A stretch of 64,000 bases of DNA. Source: Lunularia cruciata (Eukaryota; Streptophyta; Marchantiopsida; Lunulariales; Lunulariaceae). Within the stretch, counting starts at the first letter, position 1. Each line of letters begins with the position of its first letter. The notes under the pieces were generated by a model, which saw nothing but the letters and a program-made list of their open reading frames with translations, ran no database searches and was not told the DNA's origin. The stretch covers positions 53,484,552-53,548,551 of the forward strand of contig OX419756.1 in NCBI GenBank assembly GCA_948567375.1, written 5' to 3'. Positions 43,363 through 55,793 of this stretch are shown here, in pieces. The translations under genes and the position numbers were made by a program.

Positions 43363-44379
43363 TTAATCTCTCAAACACCTCCAACAATGTCTCCTCATGC
43401 TCCTCCACAATAGTGTTATAGACCAAAATGTCATCAATATAGCATCAAGGAAAATCCAATTTTGCTAGGATCCTATCCATGATCCTCTAGATTTTGGTAG
43501 GAGCACTCTTTAACTCAAATGGTAAGAACCTCCATTGATATAATACATCCTTGCCGTGAGGATCAATAGGCCAAAATGCTGTCTTGGACTTATCCTCCTC
43601 CTTGATTGGCAATTGATGATATCCTACTCAAAGATCCAAAGTATTGAAGACCTTTGCATGCCAAATCACATCAAAGATCCTCTTAGGTGTAGGCATGGCA
43701 TATTGATTAGTCCTAATATGTTGGTTAATTGGATGGTAATCTCTACACATCTGTCTATCTGTGCACTTGCCATGTATATCTTTCCTGGCTAGCATCACTA
43801 TAGCTAAAGCATACTCTCCATGTAAAATCTCTACCAAACTAGCCTCAAAAAGATCTCTACTCTAGATTTGAATCAATGGTCTTTCCATGTCACTATAACT
43901 ATAGAGATATAAAAAATTGATGTCTCACTAGTATGCTCAATCCATATACCATGTTCTTTTAGAGCACCTAAATCCTTCATATTGAAGGTAAAACAACTTG
44001 TGTAGCTCCTCAAGGACCTCCAAACTCTCAATATTTCCCCTCTTGTAAGCTTAGATCCAAGATTTGGCTCCCAAGTATCCTCTATAACCAATGTAGGAGT
44101 GGAAGATGTACTAATTGGCTGCTACATTGGGCCCTTGGGAGCAATAGTATCATATCTCCAACCACTAGAGTTCCCATTCTTAGTGTGGAAAACTCCCTTT
44201 GATCTTGCTGGAAGCTCCATACGTCCTTTAGCTGCATCCCAAGTAGATCAAAGGTGTAACCATGCTCACTTGGATGGACCTCAAATAGACCACTCTCATT
44301 AGTTGCCACTAGATGTGTCCAAGAATACCCTGCCTACTTGGTCCATGGCTCCCAACATGTACCTACATTTTCTTGATAA
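43363..44379 (-). pseudogene. A2 RT N-terminal part and linker
   Basis: It continues A2 after B3. On the minus strand it contains GEYALAIVMLARKDIHGK, RDYHPIN, and MPTPKRIFDVIWHAKVFNTLDL (43628-43837), matching A1 12050-12270. Then comes the linker (SCFTFNMKDLGALKEHGIWI, 43873-44091) matching A1 12340-12430. It is full of stops. Confidence 0.85.
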
Positions 44380-45330
44380 GCATAGAGCTCACAAGTGTCC
44401 AAGTGGTGATGCTTATCAAGCACATCCTACGCTACTCTACCAAGCCAAGGCTCATAATCTAGGTCAATAATATGACCTAAGACTTGATGCATGGATGCCT
44501 CCTACACTATTTTAATAGTAGTAAATATCAATACAAAAACCCATTGCCCACTTCGTATCATTGGCATTAAGCTTCACCAACTACTATAACTATATCCAAA
44601 ACAAGTCCAAGAGCTCCCTCTCAAAAATTATGGGAGCTTAGGAAACTCATAAGTGTGGGTAAAGAGACTCTAGGCTGTCCAACATCCAAAATGTTATCAA
44701 TAGTAAGGTGGTCTAGTCATTGAATCTCATCATAAGCATGCTATAGAACCCATCTAGGTAGGAGGTTCAACCACCAAAGGTTAAATAGATGAGCCCATGA
44801 TCCCTTTCTAACTACATCTAACAACACGGTATGGTCCCATCCAAGAATGGACTTGATGTGTACTCCCGATCACTTGAGTATAAGAATCACCCATCAAAGG
44901 GATGTTCTCCAAAATGTAAGCTAGAGAAATGGACTAATGAACTTGGAGATGTCATAGTATACATAATGTGTCCCAAAAGACACTAGGATGGGGATTTTAG
45001 AGACCTTGACCTTGGCCAACACAAGTATGTCCTTCACATGGCCAAGCCAAAATCACCAAATGAATAGGACCATCTCTCTCTTAATCTTATGCCCCCAACA
45101 AGGAAATGTTTTTTCATAGGATCTTTTGGTAATCCTTGACTATTGACATTGGTAATAACTTACAATGCTGATAAGCCAAGTATGCCACATGATGTAGACT
45201 GAATTGCCAAAAAATCTCATCTCTCTCCACATGCAAGTACCTCTATACTTATATACCTACCTGTAATATTTAATTAGTTGTGTGCTAATCCCACCAAATA
45301 ACTCCAATATCCCTCTATTGAATATTGCCA
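44380..45330 (-). pseudogene. A2 DNA methyltransferase domain (decayed)
   Basis: The region aligns with A1 12880-13860. Motif I reads ELFGGIST near 45280-45310. Motif IV reads AWPCEGHT near 45040, with Gln replaced by Glu. Other motifs are blurred. This shows that the domain belonged to family A long before A1 inserted. Confidence 0.72.
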
Positions 45331-46060
45331 AGCAATGAGTGTGGTATCCAAAGGTGACAATGTGATAGACCCTAGAGGCTCATCCTTGCACTAGTCTCTT
45401 GGTGGCTCCACTCCAAGCTTGTTGCACCTATTGATAGACATGTTATTACAATGCCTACTTAGAACTTCACAATGGGACATCCAAGGTGGATGGAACAATC
45501 CCACTTTTACTCTAAATCAAATGATCTCCTCTAGTACTAGAGTATCCTTTGCATAGATGTTCCTCTCCAATAAGTCACTAGGCCAAGTAATTGAAGTACT
45601 AAAAGATGAAATTGATGCCATGGTCCTTGAATTAGTGAGCCAATATTGCCACTACTAAAGCATACTAGTAAGTGACATACCCATCCTTCACTTGATTGCC
45701 AACATGGTCTATATGAGCCTATCTCCTCCCAATAGTCAATACTAAAACCCATGGAGTATAATATTGCTCCACCAACTAGTACATCATATGACTCAATTAC
45801 TATCACAATGGGTTGAGCTCTCACCAAAAAGTTATCAAATGACTAGGATGACCAGGCTGATCTAGATAATGGGCTCTCCATATATGATGTATTGTGTAGA
45901 ACTACCCCTAGAGATGCTTGGATTTGAAATAGATGCCTCTCCACATTGATCTTCCATTGCTCTAGATTGACAAGTATAGCCTTCCCTAACATAAGGAGCT
46001 ATGCACTAGAGTCTAATAAGACCCTCAATGGTATATATACATTCCTTGAAAGTCCCACCT
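45331..46060 (-). pseudogene. A2 protease
   Basis: 45537-45827 reads SYDVLVGGAILYSMGFSID, corresponding to the A1 protease, and LLDSSA-like active-site remains lie near 46010. It is inactive. Confidence 0.8.
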
Positions 46061-47008
46061 TATGGAAAATATCCTCTTTGGTTATCCAATAGGACAACTC
46101 CAAGTGTGAACTGCACTCGTTCAAAGACAAGTCTAGTGGTAACTCCTCCAATTTAGCAACTACTACCTACCATAAACCATTGGTCATTGAGTGGATCCCA
46201 TGCTCCTCAATCAAGTCAACTCCACTATCAACCACCTTTGCTCTTAAAGCAAAAACCACATCATCCCTACTCACACAAAGTGTGATAGCCAATCAGAATA
46301 TTGGAGCTAGGTCAACTCCAAATGTAAACATGTCACTGACTAAGAATAAAGGGAAGCACATAGTCAATTGAGCCGCCCTCAACATTAGGCTTGACTCAAT
46401 CTGCATAGTAGTAAGTGGTTGACTAGGAGATATCTATCATGCAACCCATCACCACCTACCACACTTACACTAGGATTTCTAGGAGCCATGGATATCATCC
46501 ATAGTGCCACAGAGTGTAAAAGATTGAGGGAGTCTGATCTATCTACTAGCCTCTCCTCTTTATGAGTCCAACTCCATTGATGCTCCTTTAGGCTTGGGAG
46601 CATGTATTATAGTCCTAGTCATTGCGGCAAATGCATCTATATGTGCTGCTTCACACATAAAGTCCAAGATATCTCTATTACCAACATAAGAGGTAAGAGC
46701 CTCAACACCCAAATCTAATCTCCTTTGAGTTGTGGCCATGCTAGCCAATTTTTGCTCCAACTGCTCAATCCAAGTAGCCATGGTTATGTCAGAAGTAAGA
46801 CTAGATATTGCACCCATATCAAGTGTGGATACTTTATCACCAACTCTACCACCTCATTCTCCATGACCTAGAGCTCCTCTACCACCTACTATAACAACCC
46901 TACTACTCCATATCTTTAGGTGAAGGTCAAAGTATCAATCACTAGTGTGACCAAATCTGTAGCAATGGTCACACTATCTTTGTCTAGGCTATGATACACT
47001 AGAGGTAT
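46061..47008 (-). pseudogene. A2 gag C-terminal part
   Basis: It matches A1 14591-15243 and, without interruption, A1 23054-23340. The B1 insertion site is therefore empty here (AAATCTAATCTCCTTTGAG near 46710). Zinc-knuckle remnants lie near 46940-46980. Confidence 0.85.
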
Positions 47009-47759
47009 TTTAACTTTCTAAGGATATTAGAGAAACATAAAAAAGAAAACAAAAGTTTCACACTCAAACTCATGTGCCGCAAAGGAGCACCTTCTCTTTA
47101 TTATGTAGCCAAAAAGGATCTCCTCCAAGGAAGCTCCACCATAGGATTAGGTACATGGATAGGTGATGTGTCAGCAAGCTCCATCCTTAGATTACTTGCT
47201 TGGAAGGGTGATATGTAGGTCTTGGTCCCATCTGGTTGGTCAAACAGGCATTGACCAGAAGGAATCTTGTAGGGAATCTTCCTACAAGATTCTCAGTATC
47301 ATGTGGGTGAGGTACCATTAGAGAGCTCTTGGCAAGACAAAACAGGTGAAGAGAAGGCTAGCCTACCTTTTATTTAAAGAAGGGGGGGGGGGGGGTCTGC
47401 ATATTTTTGAGGCCTAATTCATTTGTTTAGGCCTCTGAAATTGCCTTTGAAGTTTTAGGCCTATTTTGGTTTTTGCCCTATTAGTAGAAGTGCTCTTTTG
47501 GTGATACTTCTACTTGATCTACTTAGTCCATTATGTAAAATCCTTCCAGATGTCACCAACCCAAATTCTACCTTTGGATCATATGTATAGTTATTGATTC
47601 TAAAGTCTTCAAGCATGTTTTGGCTTCTGGTCTATTAATAGAAGTACTCTTTTGGTGATACTTCTATCTGATCTACTTAGTTCATCATGTATAACATCTT
47701 TCCATACGTTATCAAACCAAATTTTATCTCTACATCATATCTCTAGCTATTGGTATTAC
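47009..47759. mobile_element. Insertion L (751 bp), type unknown
   Basis: Compared with A1, A2 has 751 extra bases between AGGTAT (47003-47008) and AAGTAT (47760-47765), a likely 6-bp target duplication. There is no coding sequence. It holds a 14-G run (47382-47395) and two ~120-bp direct copies (about 47467-47590 and 47627-47750) beginning CTATTARTAGAAGTRCTC. Its ends are neither TG...CA nor clear inverted repeats, so the class is open. Confidence 0.6.
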
Positions 47760-47959
47760 AAGTATCATGTCCATTGCCTTGAGTGCACTCTCTCTTGTAG
47801 TGGGTCCACCACAAGTCAAACAACACCACTACTCATTGGCTATTGCTGACCTAAAAATAAAAGTAAGGATCTAGTTATACTAGGCCTTCCAATCACTCTA
47901 TAGGATCTAAGTTATCCACTCTATTCTTAAAAACCAACATGGCATGGTGCACTCTATTG
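47760..47959 (-). pseudogene. A2 gag fragment left of solo LTR F
   Basis: It matches A1 about 23350-23540 (a decayed CXXC region around 47800). It ends with TATTG, which is duplicated at 55789-55793. Confidence 0.8.
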
Positions 47960-48744
47960 TGTGACAACCCGACAAGTATCACTTTTGCGGTAATCATGTA
48001 AGTAAAGTTTGGTCCTGTAGAAATACTGGTCAGAATTGGTCAAATACAAAGCAAAGTAACAATGTAGTTCTTCTTGGTTGTGTCTTTAATCTCTTAGGTA
48101 GAAACCACACCCAGAAGAGAGTAACAAGCACTGACTTGCAATCTTGTCACAAATTAACATTCCTTAATCACAACTCCAACAAATCTTTCCAAATAATCTT
48201 GATTGTGATGATTCAAGCTCTCCCAAAAATTGCACTTCACTGAAAAACTACTTGGCCTCAGAATTGTGTTCCACCCCTCCACTGAAGGCACAACTTCCTC
48301 AATTGAAATTGCTTCACATCAACTTCACGTTGCACTCACAAATACAGAATACTACCAACACTACAATTCCTCTCAGATCTGTCAAGGTATTGCTCCAATT
48401 GCACTTCACTTAGGATCAAACACATAGAATGAAGATCAAGGCTACGGAATCCAACATCCAACAAACACACTGATTTGCACTTCAAAATTATCCACACACT
48501 CACAAACACAAGCACAAAAATTGATACTTGGAATTAAGCTCAAGCGACGAGCACTGCTTCACAACACTTTGCTTTATCTATTCTCAGAAATTATGAGCAC
48601 TGAACAACATATGATTGCAAATGCCACTCTTAAATAGTGAAGAAAATGATATTTCTAACAACTATACCATTTCCTAACGACTCTTCTAACCTGTAGATCC
48701 AAAATGACAATGCACCTCTTCATATCTGCCTCTTCAAATCTCAA

Positions 48745-49041
48745 AATTGTTACTACTCCAATCCTATGTCAACCTCTTCATTGGCTTTCAACCCCAATGA
48801 TCCCTTGATAATTTCACCAACCTTGGGTCTATCTTATTCTACTCCTAACCCTTCTATTTCTATAATTTCTTCACTACCAACTACAATTGAGGTCTCAAGT
48901 TATAGTTCCAACTCTTTATCTCTTGACCCACTTCCTTCTAAAGTTTTAGATAACAACTCTAAAGACACCTGTACTCCTACTTCTCTTACTTTGGGTCTTC
49001 ATACTCCTTGTACCCACTACAAATTTTAGCTAACTCCATTA
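48745..49041 (-). pseudogene. C-terminal end of LTR ORF in F
   Basis: On the minus strand this corresponds to E LTR1 about 7750-8000 (VEVGVQVSLEL-type and KSGSGDK-type remnants), much decayed. B2 interrupts it at 49042 and the rest of the ORF is at 53130-55300. Confidence 0.55.
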
Positions 49042-49733
49042 TGTAACACCCATTTATGCATGTGTGTGGTATTGTGATATTTAGCTTGGTATTTCAAGTA
49101 CTTGAGAGATATTATTTATATAGAGATAAAGGATGATTCTACATTAGTCATGATTAGCTAAAGTTAGTCATAGCTAAGATAGAAGGGACCTTACTTTAGA
49201 GGAAGTAGAAAAGATGAGCACCACTATTTTGGATTTTAGTGTGTTGACTTGGTATTATTCCTAGGTGTTTGGCTTTGAGGAAAGAGTTGAGAACTCTTAG
49301 GCCCGCAAGCCTTTTTGTTTTGGATTCTTCTTTAGTCCAAGGATAGCCCATGTGAAGGAATCCTTGACTTAGTGGTTGGGTCAAGATAAGACCACATGCT
49401 TAGGGGAATATGCCCATGTGAATGGATATTCCTTTCTACTTTTTGACTTTACTTGACTTTTAGCCTAGTAACTTGAGTTACTCCAGTAATTAGTAACTTT
49501 GGTGCGTAACTATTTCACAAGTATATAAACAAGGGATGAGGAGGTACTCATCATCCTTTCATTTGCAACTATCTTTCTCTCATTGAGTTCTTTAGTGAGC
49601 AATGTCTTGAGTCTTGAAGTGTTAGCCTTGGAGGAGTATGATGGAGTTGGGGTTCCTTGCCTTCTTAGTCCATGGTACGCTACCATAATAGCCATTAGAG
49701 GTTCATCTTCCGTGAGAGACATGCCGGCTCACA
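49042..49733 (+). repeat. B2 5' LTR (692 bp)
   Basis: It starts TGTAACACCCATTTATGC and ends GCCGGCTCACA. It keeps the TATATAAA box and carries an extra GACCACATGCTTAGG absent from B1 but present in B3 (as CCTAAGCATGTGGTC), so B1 has lost it or belongs to a subfamily. Confidence 0.93.
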
Positions 49734-49932
49734 TTTTTGGTTCCATTGCCGGGACCTCTTTAGAAGGCAAGATAATGTTCCGCGTTCAATTCTACATTAG
49801 GCAGAAGGAGGCTATGAGAGCTCACTTGGAGAGAACATTAGGAAAGGAGAGGGCTGAACTTATGTTAGAGAACCAAGATCCATTTGTATACTCTGTAGTT
49901 CATTATGATGTCTTTGAGGTGATTTTGTACAT

Positions 49933-51883
49933 TGTGACAACCCGGCAAATATCACTTTTGCGGTAATCGGGTAAGTAAAGTTTGTTATTGTAGAGATACT
50001 ATCCAAAATTGGTCAAATACAAAGTCAAAAGTCACAATTGCAGTTTTTCTTGATTTCTTCTTTAATCTCTCAAGTAGAAACTACACCCAGAAGAGAGTAA
50101 CAAGCTCATTATCTTGTCAACTTGTCACGAATATACACATATAATCACAACATAGCAAATTCTGTCCAAACAACTCTTGATTGTGATGATTCAAATTCTC
50201 CCGAAGACGGCACTTCATTGCAAAGATCAATTTCACCTCAAAATTGTGTTCCACTCCTCCACTGAAGGCACAACTTCCTCGATTGAAATTGCTTCACATC
50301 AACTTTGTGCTGCACTCACAAATGCAGAATACTACCAACACTACAATTCATCTCAGATCTGTCAAGGCATTGCTCCGATGCACTTCACTTAGGATCAAAC
50401 ACATAGAATGAAGATCAAGGCTGCAGATTCCAACATCCACAAGCACACTGACTTGCTCTTCGGAATTCTCCACACACTCACAACTACAAACACAAAATTG
50501 ACAATCGAAATTAAGCTTAAGCGACGAGTACTAAGAACAACACTTTGCTTTATCTATCTTCAGAAATTTGAATACTAAACAACATAAGACTGCAAATGCT
50601 CTCCTTAAATACTGAAGCAAACGGCAGACTTGCCTACCTAGAAAATGCTTCCTAACATCTCTTCCTACCTGTAGATTCCAATTGATAATCTATCTCTTCA
50701 TATCTGCCTCTTTCTATCTCAAAATTGATACTTAGCCCGATCCGATGTCTACCTCATCATCGGCTTCCAAACCTGATGATCTTCCTACTATTTCCCCTTC
50801 TTTGGGTGTAGCTGATTCTCCCAATTCCTTCACTAATTCTACAACTTCTACACTAGGAACTGCAATTGAGCTCATGGGTAATCCATCTACATCCTTATCT
50901 CCTGACCCACTCTTCTCTAATGTATAAATCATCAAGTCCAATGATACTTGAATTCCCACTTCTACGACATCGGGTCTAATTACAATCAATTCCTTTGCTA
51001 ATTCTACTATATCCTCATCACAAATTGTAATTGAAAGCATGGGTACATTATCAACGCCGTCAATTTGTAACCCACTTTCCCCTAATCACTCATATTATTG
51101 ACCCAAAGACACTAACAATCTGATCTTGCACTTCAGGTTTATTCACTACTGCTACTTCTCCTTCAATTCTTGTTCCATCTTCAATCGGAACTGAAATTGA
51201 AGTCATGGGTATCCTAACTATCTATTCTTTCTCTATCCTAACTCTCTCTAATGCCTCTGGCAAGATTCTTGAATTCATCTTCATTGCACTCTGAGGTCCG
51301 ACTATCTTAGATACAGTCATCTTCGTCTTGAGTCAAAGAAGCTTCTAACCCGAAGTTATGTAAACCTAAAGTCCTAAGTCCAAAGTTCGAAGACGAAAGA
51401 CCAAAGTCCGATGTCTCAAGTCTGAAGTCCAAAGACCAAAGTCTGAAGCCCAAAGACCAAAGTCCGATGTCTCAAGTCCGAAGTCCGAAGACTCAACCCA
51501 AAGACACTAAACTACTTTGTACAATTATTCCTGAAACTTCAAAATACTTGTAACTTCTTCTACAAAACTTCAAACTTTGCGATTTTGGTGGCAATGGAAA
51601 CCCCTGAACAAGATGCTTCCAACGAAATATAGTATGGTTGATTTGGACTCGTGAACATTGAGATATAGCCCCTGCAAGAATCTCAACCTGTAACTTCCAT
51701 TCCTCCTTCGGGTCTGCCCTCTTTCAATCCTGGCGGAGTCCGTCTTCATTGGACACAAAGTAGACTTCTTTGGGCTTGATCAAAATACAAATTTCCTCTC
51801 ATCTCTTCTCCATTTGGTTTCAATTTGGTTTCAGCAAGACACTTCTTCAAAACTTGTCCAAAATGAAAAATGTGGGTACCACA
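49933..51883 (-). mobile_element. Solo LTR G, short E-type LTR (1951 bp)
   Basis: It begins TGTGACAACCCGG and ends GTGGGTACCACA, with duplication TACAT (49928-49932, 51884-51888) in the B2 leader. B1 shows the uninterrupted site near 16123. It is structurally like H. Confidence 0.94.
50732..51280 (-). pseudogene. Short LTR-resident ORF in G
   Basis: The open frame 50732-51040 encodes SITICDEDIVELAKELIVIR, EVGIQVSLDL, KSGSGDKDVDGLP and SSGLEADDEVDIGSG, closely similar to H, and ends at the same stop. An upstream part (PMTSISVPIEDGT-like) extends to about 51280 with breaks. Confidence 0.65.
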
Positions 51884-52548
51884 TACATCTTGTACACATG
51901 AGAAGAATTGGAGAGATTGTGTGAGGTGGATTGCAGATTTTGGGGATTAAGGTGATTTTATGTAAAATCTCAAGTTTGAGATCTGGACTTGAAATTTCTA
52001 CACATGATAGATTGGTTTATCTTTCAGTCATCACACTTGAAATTATTTTGAGAGCTACTATGCGCACTGGGCTAGAAAGTTTGAAAGTTGATAGGGTAAA
52101 GTGCTCCCGCAATTGCATGCTCTCTAGAAAATTGTACACAGTCTGCCATTTCTTCAATTTTCAGTGAATTGTCTTGAAAATTTCCAAGAAAATTTAGTGC
52201 ATTTTATACTACCTGCTGCCACAAAAATTAGAGAGAGATTGTTCTTTCACAAGAAGTTATGAGTTTTTGAAGTGAGGGTGGTGGTTTTTAGACCAAATCT
52301 GAAATATGTGTGCTGAATAGAAAGGTGTCTAGGCCAAATGGCTCAATGAAAAGATCTGCAATTTTGCAAGGGAGGACGCCCTAGAGTTGTGATCAAGTCA
52401 GAAAAATTTCAGAGGACTATCACATACTGGTTGGGAGATTTGAGTGACATTGTGAGGAAGGGTCAATTCCGTAGAGTGGAGATCTCATGCATGAGGAGTT
52501 TGAGAGCAACAAAAAGCATGTTTGAGTGTTTAGATTCATCTTGGGAAC

Positions 52549-53022
52549 ATGGAGGGTCATCAAGAGTGGAAATTGAGATTATGCAAGGTTCTCCAAGGGT
52601 TTGAGGTGATTGTAGGGGTGGATTTGAGGAAAATAGAGTTTACAATAGAATTTGAAGAGAGTGTTGAGAGGATCCAAAAACCTACACCAATTGGAGGAAA
52701 GAGTGAGTCTAAGTGCTTTCTATGTGGAGAGAAGGGACATAAGGCAAGTTCATGTCCATTGACCTTTGACAGCAAGAGATCAAGGGAAAGGAGAGGCTCA
52801 CTTGACTTGGGTTTGCATGTTGGACCTTCTTCACCAAAATTGGGAGGGAGAAGATCTAAGACCAAGGAGTTGTGTGAGGTTTGTGGAGTTGAAAGACTTC
52901 GAAAAGGACATGAGTGTAATGGATTAAAAACACTTTTGGAGACTTTGGTGAAGGATCTTGGAGAGAGTCTTAGTACAGCTACAAAAATACTACCACCTTC
53001 ATCAGCTAGTTCTCAAGATTAG
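52549..53022 (+). CDS. B2 auxiliary zinc-knuckle protein (157 aa)
   Basis: It is homologous to the B1 protein at 16787-17260, with the same start (MEGHQEWKLRLC) and stop and no frameshift. The knuckle CFLCGEKGHKASSCP and the CEVCGVERLRKGHEC cluster are kept. About 13 residues differ from B1. The rest of the B2 coding region is deleted, so expression is doubtful. Confidence 0.7.
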   Translation: MEGHQEWKLRLCKVLQGFEVIVGVDLRKIEFTIEFEESVERIQKPTPIGGKSESKCFLCGEKGHKASSCPLTFDSKRSRERRGSLDLGLHVGPSSPKLGGRRSKTKELCEVCGVERLRKGHECNGLKTLLETLVKDLGESLSTATKILPPSSASSQD

Positions 53023-53129
53023 TGATGGAGATAATCTTTCAACTTATGGATAAACTATCCATGAGAGTTAGATTAATATGCACTCTAGGATTTGATGTTG
53101 CTATAGATCAAATCATAGGCCAGCTCACA

Positions 53130-55300
53130 GTTCTAACAAGATCTAGTCTGAGATACACATTGTTTCTCACCTCTAACATCTTCCTATCTACACGACCTTG
53201 CAAACAAATTAATAGATTATTCAATTCTGTGTCCTTTGCCTTCCTCTTGCGCGTCTCTTGCACTAACAACCTCATCTCATGCAATCTTGCCTCTTTGAGT
53301 TTACATTCAACTTTCGTGCTCAACATGGCCTTGATTCTATTGACGAGTCCTTCTACTTCATCAGATTTGCCTATGACTATAAGCTTGTCCTTCTTCCTTT
53401 CTTCCTCCAATTCACTACAATACCTCTGGAGCTCATCTTCAAATTCAGCCTTCAATGCCTCCTTCTCCCTCAGATTCACAAAGATTTGCTCTTTTGCTAC
53501 TCGCACCAATCCTCGCAACCAATCTTCTTCTCTACTCCACTCCACCCACTATCATTGCCAGGCTTCATCTTTCTCTGCTGCCTTCTTCTTGAGACTCTCC
53601 AACTCTTGCTCCATCACCGTGGTAATTACTTTTGAGTGAATGAACTCTATACGTGCATATGCAATTTCCCCTTTCAACTTTGCAACCAACGCGGTCATCT
53701 CCTTTGCCTCCTTGCAACTCTTTACTTATTCCTCCCTCATCACCTCAAAGTGCTTACTCTAAAGAACGCCCTCAACCCAAAGTTCTTCGGCTTCCATCTC
53801 CACCCTTGTCAACTAATTTCACAACAACAATGTTTCCGCACTCCAGGTCTTGACTATTGCCAATTCATCCGGCACTTCAAGATTGGCACTTACCATCTCT
53901 TGCTTCTTCTGCTGTAACATCATCAATGATGGACATACTACCTTAGACAAATAGTCCACTCCTTCAAACTTTGCTTCATTGGCTTGGCCTTTGGGTTCTT
54001 ACCACTCTACTTCTTGCACCTTGCTCCTTGCAATCTTTGCACCTCAAAGTTTCTTCTTCTGAACTTTCTCCTCCTTCTAGAGTAACTTTATTGGGCCCCA
54101 CTTCAGATGCAGTCATCACATTCTTACCCTTGGCAGTCCGGGGTTATGCCACAACTTCCTCTCCCTTCTTCTTCTCACTTCCTTGTTCAAACATGGAAAT
54201 TTTGGGACTCGGCTTTTCTGCCTTGATCATCAGCTGTTGCGTTTGCTGAACTTCCGCTTCATCTTTGCTGTCATTGCTTGATTCTTCACTTTGTAGCATG
54301 AACTCCTCTTCCTCTCCTGACATTTCTTCCTTTGATCTAGTTTCTCCTTCCAAATCTTCTTCTACTTCCGGCATGGCTCCCTTTGTCTTTACTACCACCA
54401 CCATTGGGTTAAGCTTTGGAACCTTCTGGGGCTGGACTGTCGCAACACAACTCTCAGGCTTGGCTCTCTTTCTTGCCCTTGGAAGGTCAATTTCTACAAT
54501 TTTCTCCTTCCCACTCTCCTTGTAGTAATCATCTCTATCTTGCACTCTCTCCATATAATATTGCTCATCTACATCTACCTCCTTTCGTAAATCCGGATGA
54601 AAGTGCAAACGTATTTGATTTTGTTCTTCCAAAGTCAGCAAGTTCAACCCAAAATAAAAGTGCGTTGCAAATAGCATAAATTAATGTGGGGGCATATCCA
54701 TTCTCCATCCCGAAATCATCTACCCCACTCTCTGATGCAAACATTTTGCCCAATCTATTGCCTCTCATGCAAACATTTGGTGAAAGAACACCGCTTGTTG
54801 CATCGTAACATAGGTGGTTTGCTTTGGCTTGAGCATTGCCATCAGTGTGCTTACTATCCCTCTCTGCTTGGGGTATCTATAATTGTCCACCTCATACCTA
54901 TTCTTAGTGCGAGGTTGATTGAACAAATTCCTCACTTTGGCAGTCTCTTTTGAAGCATCACACTTCTGATAGAAGGTGGTACCTCCTACCGCTCCTGCTT
55001 CTCTTCCCAAAACTACTCTCCAATCCACCTCTGTCCATCAAGCGGGAATCCCTCTCTTTCCTTTGTGCTTTAGTCCATCCTTGCAATTGCTTGTTGCAAT
55101 TTCTACCATGAAACTTGGAAAACTGAAGTTCCAGTTCCAGGCCAGGAACATGATACTAAGTGTTGTGAAGACTTCAATCTGTGCTATTACTTCTAATCTA
55201 CAAATTGCAAGCCCACTCACCGCACTCTGCTTACTCATTTTTGAAGTCATTGTGTGCTTCCTCACCTTCTTCCTATGGAAAGTCATTCTCTAGATCCTAA
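53130..55300 (-). pseudogene. LTR-resident ORF in F (N-terminal and coiled-coil parts)
   Basis: Reading down from 55286, three open stretches share one frame: 55286-55038 (FLAWNWNFSFP), 55028-54765 (DWRVVLGREAG, FYQKCDASKE, TTYVTMQQAVFFHQMFA) and 54677-54144 (HFYFGLNLLTLEEQNQ, HFHPDLRKE, then acidic). The first break is TGA where E LTR1 has CGA. Below, 53545-53108 is a strong coiled coil (EFEDELQRYCSELEEERKK). It is the best copy of the N-terminal domain. Confidence 0.72.
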
Positions 55301-55793
55301 CCCACTCTTCTTCTTGCGGATTTGCGATTTGCATTACTTTACGTTGACTTTAAATAGGAACCAGGTAGCAACAAGACATTGCTCTTCTTCCTTGCAAAAC
55401 TGGTACTTTGTAGTCTTGCACCAATCAGTCATTCTTTTGTTGCTCCTCCTCTCCTGTCACCAATTTGGTGAAGTTGTTTCTTGTCACTATCAAGAAGTTC
55501 TTGATCACGAGGTCATTACTTTCTTCCCACGTACTTTCTTGATTGCGCCGACTCCAAAGAAGTTTGTTACAGATTCTTTGGATCTGCTCATGCCGCCAGA
55601 TAGGAAGTCTCTCCTTCTTCATCTTTGTCTTTGGGTCTTTGGGTCTTGACCTGAGGTCAACTTCAGGTTTTACTTCAAACTCCCGCTTCTTCTTATTTCT
55701 TCCTAGGTTAGCACTCTTTAGGCTCTATCCACATACTTCTTCTTCAAATGCTAACAAAACAGAAAAAACAAAAAATGTGGGCACCACATATTG

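Larger units (their letters stand above)
49042..53129 (+). mobile_element. B2: deleted B-family element in F, with solo LTR G inside
   Basis: It has a 5' LTR (49042-49733), the Asp-type primer site (49738), leader and auxiliary ORF as in B1. It then breaks off at about 53107, where B1 goes on to gag-pol. Only AGGCCAGCTCACA (53117-53129) follows, resembling the extreme LTR end. No target duplication is visible. A large internal deletion removed gag-pol and nearly all of the 3' LTR. Confidence 0.88.
47960..55788 (-). mobile_element. Solo LTR F, long E-type LTR, split by B2
   Basis: It begins TGTGACAACCCGACAAG and ends GTGGGCACCACA (minus orientation), with duplication TATTG (47955-47959, 55789-55793) in A2 gag. 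Without B2 the length is about 3.74 kb, almost that of E LTR2. Confidence 0.93.

Noticed and set aside
47960-55788. A full-length element with E-type ends
   Set aside because: The only internal sequence is B2, which has its own LTR and primer site. The length without B2 equals one LTR, so this is a solo LTR.
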